Shown here: in pieces, positions 56,691 to 64,000 of the stretch
Position numbering within the stretch: position 1 is the stretch's first letter
Layout: every line of letters begins with the position of its first letter
Source of the DNA: Microcebus murinus
Lineage: Eukaryota > Chordata > Mammalia > Primates > Cheirogaleidae
DNA length: 64,000 nucleotides
Reading direction: 5' to 3'
Assembly: GCF_040939455.1 (NCBI RefSeq)
Contig: NC_134109.1
Span: 75,855,001 to 75,919,000, forward strand
Made by a program: the position numbers and the translations under genes
The notes under the pieces: generated by a model
Seen by the model: only the letters and a program-made list of their open reading frames with translations
Databases searched by the model: none
What the model was told of the DNA's origin: nothing

Positions 56691-57319
56691 ATACTGCAAA
56701 CAACCACCTCTTGCCTCATTGTCTACTCTTATTACTTATTTAACATGGAATTATAATGCAAAAGATACAAAGAATATTTGATTCTCTTACAAGTTGATCT
56801 GAGAATTTCTTGAAGGGGGAAGCCCAAATTTGTTGGAACACCTCTATGAGGAGCTCCTTGAAATAAACAAGAGACCCTTGAAAAACATGCTAAAGTCATA
56901 AGAAATACTTTCTAAATTGTTTTCTGAGAGTAGTGGGGTCTTGGTTATTGTCAGAACTTTGGTTTGAGTGAACAAAAGATGTGCAATTTCAGGATAGAAT
57001 TTTGACCTTGATGAACGTCTTTGTGTACTAGAAGAGTGAGGCATTTGAGGTCAAAGATAGTGATGTCTGGGAAGACAGAAACAAAGCACTAAGCACGTAG
57101 AAAGAAGAGACTGTCCCACCTCATGCCACAAAGAGTCTAAGAACAAGAGCCATGTCTGAGGTTAGTAGCTTTAGAATGTGCAGTGCTAATTCTCCTTTGT
57201 GTCTCCCTCATCCTCAGTTTTGTACATTGTTTACTAATAATTGCATGTGGAAGCAAAAAATGAGAGTGGAAAGATATCTGGTATTTGGGTACCATGATAC
57301 AGTCTCATAGATTAAGACA
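56691..57319. other. Unassigned DNA
   Basis: No gene or repeat recognised. Confidence 0.5.
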
Positions 57320-57480
57320 ATTTACATACTGTATAAAGACCATGGATTTTTAAATCAGACAAACATACTAGCTGTATAACTGAAGAGATCCCTGTCTTCT
57401 AAAATGGGATAATAATATAATACCCAACCCATGGGATCCTTTTAAGGTTTAAAGTAGTGATAAAATCTGTATAGAAGCTA
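57320..57480 (+). repeat. MIR SINE, sense, diverged
   Basis: 'aagaccatggatttttaaat', 'tagctgtataactgaagaga', 'gtcttctaaaatgggataat' and 'tatagaag' follow MIR in sense order. Confidence 0.7.
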
Positions 57481-59856
57481 GACTAAGCTGAGATTGGGAT
57501 CCTGTAACACACAATAAGCTGTGACTATATTGATACAATTAAGCTCATCTGCATTGATGGGTCATGGGAACTTACATATGGATGTCAAGAGTCCCTTGGA
57601 GCTGGAATCCACAGCACACACTAGTCTTAAACAAAGTGGAGTAGTCTGGGTTCGCTGAGCCCTTTTTATGTCATTATCTCTCTCTACCTCCTTCAATCTT
57701 TATACTTGCTCCACTCTTACATTTTTAGACAAGGATCAAAATCTCATTTATGCTAAGGGTGTAAGGTACAAGCGTAAGGTACAAAGTTGTAAGGTTATAA
57801 GATTCAACAATATCTTCCCCAGAGAATGAAAGACCACTTTTGTCATGAAAGCAAAATGAATCTTTGGTAGTGGAATTTCAGGCATCAATAGCTAGGGCAG
57901 TAAAGTTAAGAGAGAAACTCCTCAAGTCCTTCAAATCATACCAAGTTGGTAGTTCCTTACTCTCCCTGTGCATGAGGAGGTATGCATATGCACTAGTTGC
58001 ATTGCTAAGATTACATTCAAAGGGACTTAGAGTCCTGCAATCCAGCACTCTTCACACAGGATCTGTGTACTTGTGGTGTACGTCTTTCCAAGGTCTATGT
58101 GGCAGCAATAGTTGGAAGGGAATCAATTTCCTGGGCTTCAATATCCACATGAACGTTTGTCTGGTGATCAGTCTGTGGCTGAGACAACATGCTGGTCCTT
58201 CTTTTCTGCCTCCTATTTAATAACTGTCCTCTTGCCTTTCCAAAGAAAGTTTTAACCACTCACTAGTCTGACCTTAGGGTGTAAGAAGCTCCAGCATGCC
58301 AAAGGCAGGATTTTAAGATTGTTGTCTGTGACAGCTCCTGTAATCAAAGCTCCATAAAAGTAAGATCTTTCTCTTTCTTAAACATACCTCTGTTAAGAAT
58401 GAAGAGTGGCATAAGAAAGGCAGCAGTTTAGCCCATGATGACATATTCCAATTCAAATACATTTGTAGATGAGTGTCAGAGGTGGTGATATTTTCTTACA
58501 AGAATCTTGGCTTTTTCTTCTGCTAACTATTGTCACAGAATGAATGGTTTCAGTTGGAGAGCACCTTGGGAGCAAAGCATAGAGAGAGCCTGTGAGAAAT
58601 AGGAAGGGTCAGGGAGCCTAATTTCTCCAAGGTGACAAATGTATCACAAATCTCCATACCTGACCTATCTTATAACCGCCTACCTACCTACTACTTACCT
58701 CTCTACCTAATCCATCTTAGGGCTAGAATTCATAAATGAGATGTTGTCACAGACATGTACAATAACATATTTTTGAACTGAAAAATTAATGTCAGGCTTT
58801 TTTTCTATCAAAAATTTAATTTTTATTTGATCGGTTAGACAATGAGAACTGGCTTTACGAAACAGGTTAAATGGTGAACATTTTCCAAAAATGGAATGAA
58901 CTAAATTTTCAGCTCCAAGTTTTGACAAAAATACATTCAAAGCATGTGATAAGATGAAAGCATTCTATTTAAAACTATATTGGCATAGGTATATTGAAAC
59001 CAACAATATCATTATTTTCCCAACCTACTCTTGAGTGAATCAGGGCTAAATAAAGTGCTTCGAAGCAAGTGAGTAGCAAGAATAATTAATAGTTATTTGA
59101 TAGGTCTTGGTAAAGCCTTCTTGGTATAGTTCCCAGAAACTGAGGCAATGAATGACTCTAATGACTGGGTGACAAGGACTTTCTCAAGACAGGTTGCATA
59201 TAATTCTTTGCTTTCAATAAAATTGAAGGGGCACCTAGTCAAGTTGTTAGATGTAGAGCACTAAACTAATTTTTAATGATAGATCACTATATGATATTTT
59301 GGCATATATCCTTAGAGAAGGACCAAGAATTGAGTGGCAATGCTATAACAAAATCTCTTCCACTTCATTCTACTTATTTGTGTGAACAAAGCTTTTTTAG
59401 TTCTTATATCTATAAATGAGAAAAGGAATAGAATCTATATGGAAATTTGTTTCATTCTGGCAGTAGATTTCATTCATAAATACATGAATCAATTAAAAAT
59501 GAAATCAGATACATCCATCTCACTAAGAAATACATAGCAATGAAATAATGAAATTTATTGTATATAATTATTGCTGAAGTTAACTTATTTCTGCTGTGTT
59601 CATGATTTATTTACTAATACAAGTAGTATTTATGATAATCGATTCTGAAATATTTTTTTACTGTAGAGCCTTATACCAAAGGTAAATACATAAGATTTTA
59701 ATTTATACACATTGTTATTATAGAGAAGTAACATATGGTAATCAATAAAAAATCTTCAAGGATAAAAATATATGTATTAGAATAAAATTTAGTAGAGAAT
59801 TGGAGTAAACATACAATTTGAGGAGAAAAGGGAAAACTATAACATTCCCAATTGTT
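57481..59856. other. Unassigned 2.4-kb stretch
   Basis: No gene recognised. A 118-codon plus-strand frame (57864-58220) has no domain, splice or promoter support. It includes three imperfect copies of GTAAGGTACAA at 57761-57800 and a CTAC-rich run at 58681-58707. Confidence 0.45.
57761..57800. repeat. Three imperfect 12-bp tandem copies
   Basis: GTAAGGTACAAG (57761), GTAAGGTACAAA (57774) and GTAAGGTTATAA (57789), spaced 13-15 bp. Confidence 0.8.
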
Positions 59857-59866
59857 AAAGACAATC

Positions 59867-60396
59867 ATCAGAGAAATGCAAATCAAAACCATAATGAGAT
59901 GCCATCTAACACCAGTGAGAATGGCTTGTATCAAGAAATCCCAAAACAACAAATGCTGGCGTGGATGTGGAGAAATAGGAACACCCGTACACTGCTGATG
60001 GGACTGCAAATTAGTGCAACCTCTGTGGAAAACAATTTGGAGATGCCTCAAACAGTTAGATACAGAAATACCATTCGACCCTGCAATAGCTTGTTGAGCA
60101 TCTACCCAAAAGAGCATAAGACATTCTACTATAAAGACTTCTGCACCTGAATGTTTATGGCAGCACAATTCACTATTGCAAGATCATGGAAACAACCCAA
60201 GTGTCCGTCAATTCATAAGTGGATAACTAAAATTTGGTATATGCTCACAATGGAATACTACTCAATTCTAAGAAATGACAGTGAGCTAGCACTGTTTACG
60301 CTATCCTGCATTAAGCTTAAGCCTGTTATCCAAAGTGAGGTGACACAAGATCAAGAAAACGGGCTCCACATCTACTCGCCATCAAATTGGTACTGA
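59867..60396 (+). pseudogene. L1 ORF2 extreme C-terminus, broken
   Basis: Contains the cysteine-rich C-terminal part of ORF2, normally involved in RNA binding. The segment 60151-60396 is open and in frame to the natural stop ('YMLTMEYYSILRNDSE' to 'IYSPSNWY'), but the upstream part is shifted or changed: 'tggcgtggatgtggagaaat' and 'gctgatgggactgcaaatta' lie in a region with a stop in the ORF2 frame. Catalytic domains are absent. Confidence 0.88.
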
Positions 60397-60784
60397 CTGA
60401 TTAAAACTATGGTGCTCAAATGGTGATAGTACCCACTAGGGTTTGGGGGAGAGGAAGATACACACCTTAGGGTTGTGGCAAGCAGTGTGTGGGGGGAGGA
60501 AATACCTCTAACCCTTCCTAGGGAAAGGCAAAGATATACAATGTAACTCAAAGGCCAAAAAAAAGAAAAAAAACCCCAAACTTTTATCCAGTGGTGGGCA
60601 GATGGGAGGGGGGAAGAGGGGAAGAATTTACACTTATAAAATAGGTGCGATGCACACCACCAGGGGGTAGGACATACTTGATGTTTTGGTAAGGCAGGGG
60701 GCAGGGGAATGCCAGGGGCAATATATGTAACCCTAACAATATTTGTACTCCCATAATATGATAAAACAAAATTAAATTTTAAAA
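59867..60784 (+). mobile_element. 5'-truncated LINE-1 with TSD, 0.9 kb
   Basis: Begins at 'atcagagaaatgcaaatcaa' within the ORF2 3' end and runs through the 3' UTR ('ctctaacccttcctagggaa', 'ggcaatatatgtaaccctaa', 'tttgtactcccataatatga') into an A-rich tail. AAAGACAATC occurs at 59857-59866 and 60785-60794. The 3' UTR is of the same type as at 19574-19968 and 23143-23212. Confidence 0.95.
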
Positions 60785-60794
60785 AAAGACAATC

Positions 60795-61689
60795 TCTTTT
60801 ATGTATTTTTGAAGTACATTATTGCAGATTGAAATCCCAATAATATTTAGGGGTTTTGTTTTATAAATGTCAATATTCACAGCAAGTCAGAAATTATATA
60901 ATTTGTGACTAACTTGTTATGAAAAGTTTTAGATATCAACTTAAAAGAAGACTTTCATAATTATTTCAGGGATTAGGAGAACAAAAATAATTGAAAAATT
61001 CAAATACTAGGGAAAGAGGTGGTTGTGAAGCTTTGAATTATCTTCTTCTGTCCATTAAGTGAGGTTCTATAGCTATGGTCAGGTCTGCACCTAATTGTGC
61101 TTATAAAAGCAACTGCCGCACACCTCCTGTTATGAGAACATGCAATAAAAATGCACCTGGAAAGCTGTATACTAGCACGTTTTAAAAGGTACTGAACCTG
61201 GACCAAAAACAAAATGCTTCCTGATGTGATTATTTTACATTAAGATACAAATATTGCTAACATAGAAGCTCAGTTCCCAAATGCTCACTGTTGAGAAAAA
61301 AAAACATACTTTGAGTTTATTATGAAGATGCTTCTCTCCCTGGTTCCCTTATCATTTTTTTTCCAATGGAATCCAATGAACATGATTAATATAAAACTTA
61401 ATGGTGATTTGGCCAGAGTCCAAATATACACTAACCAGGGGGAGCCAGGGACGTGATACTCTGCTGACTCCACAGAAAATCCCTTTGCTCCTATTAAGAG
61501 GAGTTGAATAAGGAGTTAAGGATGAGCAGCTAAATTTTTTCCAGATGTGTTAGGAAATAGCATGTTCATGAATACAAACACACCTGGAAGTGGTCACCTA
61601 TATAGGCTTTAAAGACTACACCAATATGCAGCCGTGACTAAAGACAGACTAATGAACCAAATGACTGCAATTTCAGGCATTCTTAAAAA
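60795..61689. other. Unassigned DNA
   Basis: No gene or repeat recognised. Small minus-strand frames (61000-61212, 61285-61473) have no support. Confidence 0.5.
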
Positions 61690-61930
61690 GTAATAATAGC
61701 CAACAGTTTGAGTGCCTAGGATACACTGTCCTAAGTGCTTACCAAATGCTGTTCTGGATGCATGACCCACATTAACTGGGGCAAGGCTCACAACAAATCT
61801 ACTCATTGGACTAATATCACCCCCATTTTACAGATGGGGAACCTGAGGCACAGAGGAGTTAAGGTCACTCAGCAAATAAGTGGCAGAGCTGGGATTTGAA
61901 TTCAGCCTGCTTGGTTCTGGAGCCTTGAAC
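61690..61930 (-). repeat. MIR SINE, antisense, well preserved
   Basis: 'gtttgagtgcctaggataca', 'ctgtcctaagtgcttaccaa', 'ccccattttacagatgggga', 'acctgaggcacagaggagtt', 'aagtggcagagctgggattt' and 'gaattcagcctgcttggttc' are nearly consensus reverse MIR. Confidence 0.95.
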
Positions 61931-64000
61931 ATAACCCCTCCATAACACATTACTCTGTGGAAACTCTGCTGCTGTAGACAAAGAAATTTCTACTTCTTGA
62001 AGGTGGGTTTTTAAAAATATGGCAAGGGCAGATGGAGGAGGGGGTTTGGGATAGTTTGGCCCTCTGCCTAGAATTAAACATTCGCTAATTTTCTTTTGCT
62101 CTCTCTCTTGTTTCTACGTCAATTGCTCTGCACACTTATTTTATTATCATTATTTCTATCTGACATGCTGTGCAAGAACATCGTGATTTAAAATATCTTA
62201 ATAACAGCCCAAAGAAAGGGACTTAAAAGTAATGTTCAGAGAGAAAACAGATGGCCACCAAGTGCAAATTCTGAATTCTTATATTTTTGTATGGGGAGTA
62301 GATGTGGTTGGTAAAAGGTTATGCTAATAAGCAAAATGTTCTTGTATTGTTTTGAGCTTATTATTTAAAAATCATTTCAGAGATCTTTAAAGTGTTAAAA
62401 TAGTAATCAAAGTAGATTTTGGCAAAATAAATTCCAACTCTTCCTGAAGAAATTTATCTAATTTAAGGAGATTCTTGAGAATCATTTAAAAACTCAAAGA
62501 TTGAATGTCACCAATAGGATGGAACAACATCCACTCACCTAAGGTATGTGCTATTAAATTATATGTGAAAATATTAATACCAGGGTCCTGAGTAAAGCTG
62601 GACCCCACACTGGAGCTAATTTTAAATCCCTGTTAACTTCCTGGGGAAAAGCTTAGTAAACAGGGCCAGGAAACTTGAATCCAGGATCCAAACTCTTGAG
62701 GCCTTTCTTGGACACCTTTGAACCTGGTCTTGCAATACCCCCACCTCTCTTGATTGCTGGCTGGAGTTGACTTCATGGAAGTTCATGTCCTAGTTCAAGA
62801 GCCCCACTGTCCTTTTCTTCACCCTTTTCTGAATGACAAATGTTTCCTTCCGTTTTGGCTGTGGAAATAGTGGTTTGGGATTTAAAAAAAAAAAAGATAA
62901 GCAATCTCCAAGATCCCCTTTGCAATTCTACCATAAGGATTTATTCCTATTCTCGGTCTGGCCTTTTTGGTGTTATCCTCCTAATCCAGCTGTAGTGATG
63001 TATTGTACTGGCTGCCTGCCACACGCAAAAGTCTACCTCGGGACATCCTGCTGGAGGCAAAAGGCCAATCTGGCCTGTTTCTCAGCAGTTGGATTGACAA
63101 GCTAATACCCCAAGGACAATGATAATAGTATATGTGTATATATTTAGAAACACACAAATATCTGCGCCATATATTCTGTGAGCTCAGTTTGTGTGCGTCT
63201 GCATGTACATGCATCTACATGTTCTCAGATCCCAGATGTGCTATTAACTTCCTCTTTTTAATCTAATATAAAATACATATGCCTCCAACCTTACTTTCTT
63301 TTCTCCTTAGTCTAAAAGGATGTTGCTCATTCTTCAATGTACTCTCAGAGCACAACTCTACCCTTCTTTATTGCATTGACATGTTTTCACTTTGAGAATC
63401 CTTAAAGTACTAACACACCTTCTGACATGCAAGTGGGAAGCATGATGTTAAACATTAAGGTTTGTGTTTCTGGGTTACCCATTCACACATCATTTTATTT
63501 TTATAAGCAAGTAGAGGAAATACCAGTCCAAATAGATAACAACATAAACCTTAAACTTCCAGACCTTGAGGTTTAGCATGGATTTGCCTCTATTCTATAA
63601 ATCACTGTCCCAGATTCTACTAAATATAGCTAAGCAAGCTATATCAATATTTTGTCTGACAACACAGACACAGTTTGGAAACAAGTGAAGGAAAAAAAAG
63701 GTTACAAGTCCTGGAGATTCTTGGACGTTTCTCTAAATCTCCTGTGCAATTAGAGAAAGCAAATTTGGATGGATTTTAACAGATTAAAAAGAGAATTGTA
63801 ATGAAGCCAGGATTTTCTCTTGAAGAATTTTTATTCAAAAAGTGTCTGGGATAACTGTGCACTAAGACAGCAATGTGTACTTTAAATGAAAAAAAATAGT
63901 AGAAGCAAAGGTTAGGGCCAGAAAACTGAAGAACGTCTAAAATAGATCTTTCTTGATAACGAGATTATTAAAGGTATAAATATGTGCTGTAAATACTTTA
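61931..64000. other. Unassigned 2.1-kb stretch to window end
   Basis: No gene or repeat family recognised. An A run at 62883-62893 interrupts the small plus-strand frame 62833-63105; neither it nor 62981-63214 (minus) is supported. Confidence 0.45.

Noticed and set aside
57864..58220. 118-codon plus-strand frame
   Set aside because: No recognised domain, no acceptor or donor of note, no repeat explanation either; treated as chance.
1..64000. tRNA, rRNA, snRNA or microRNA genes, CpG-island promoter, bacterial operon or phage modules
   Set aside because: Scanned by eye; no cloverleaf outside SINEs, no conserved rRNA text, no CpG-rich block and no gene clusters with ribosome-binding sites were found.

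Overview
The window is nuclear DNA of a mammal, and the repeats point to a strepsirrhine primate, most likely a lemur. It is AT-rich and CpG-poor, with no CpG island and no prokaryotic gene organisation. The SINE at 7265-7590 is an Alu with strepsirrhine-type features: a 'gagcaagagcaagaccc' left arm, a 'tataaatagaaagaaatta' linker and a 'gttgctgtgagcta' right arm. Three truncated L1 copies share one 3' UTR type and have readable target-site duplications (TSDs). The lorisid tRNA-type SINEs expected in a galago or loris were not noticed. This assignment is inference from repeats; no database was searched.

I find no convincing protein-coding gene, rRNA, tRNA, CRISPR array or bacterial regulatory element. 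The window reads as a gene desert or the inside of a very large intron. Most open frames are chance or repeat-derived (Alu, L1, L2, microsatellites). The one stretch I would test as coding is 52821-53067, where a polypyrimidine tract and AG precede an 81-codon open frame outside any repeat I recognise. I rate it unlikely but worth checking.

Layout. 1-7 kb: (CTTC)n, a ~450-bp terminal-inverted-repeat DNA transposon (2732-3183), MIR, a ~190-bp pure (TCTCC)n array and an antisense L1 tail. 7-12.8 kb: Alu, MIR, a sense MLT1 LTR, a possible hAT element and 2.5 kb of unassigned DNA. 12.9-15.3 kb: a long antisense L2 split by an MLT1 LTR. 15.3-23.2 kb: old L1, MIR, MLT1, Alu and two L1 tail insertions, one only about 70 bp including its A tail. 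23.2-26.4 kb: unassigned. 26.4-29.2 kb: a second antisense L2, holding a small DNA transposon, a 22-bp perfect palindrome and an Alu. 29.6-34.7 kb: sense L2, including a ~2.4-kb copy interrupted by MIR and MER20-like insertions. 36.5-37.6 kb: a ~190-bp local direct duplication. 39.3-40.5 kb: the longest L1 (3' end of ORF2 plus 3' UTR). 43.2 kb: an MLT1 LTR with a perfect 5-bp TSD. 48.4-53.1 kb: mostly repeat-free, with the best candidates for conserved noncoding regulatory DNA (48960-49319 and 50090-50640) and the possible exon. 53.1-57.5 kb: dense nested MIR, Alu, L1, L2 and MER5A. 59.9-60.8 kb: another truncated L1 with TSD. The last 3 kb contain one MIR and unassigned DNA.

No genes cooperate here. 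What the window records is the order of insertions: L2 and MIR oldest, then MLT1, MER5/MER20 and old L1, then Alu and lineage-specific L1, plus recent microsatellite growth and a local duplication. Family names come from recognition of consensus features by eye, and boundaries of old repeats are good to roughly 10-50 bp.
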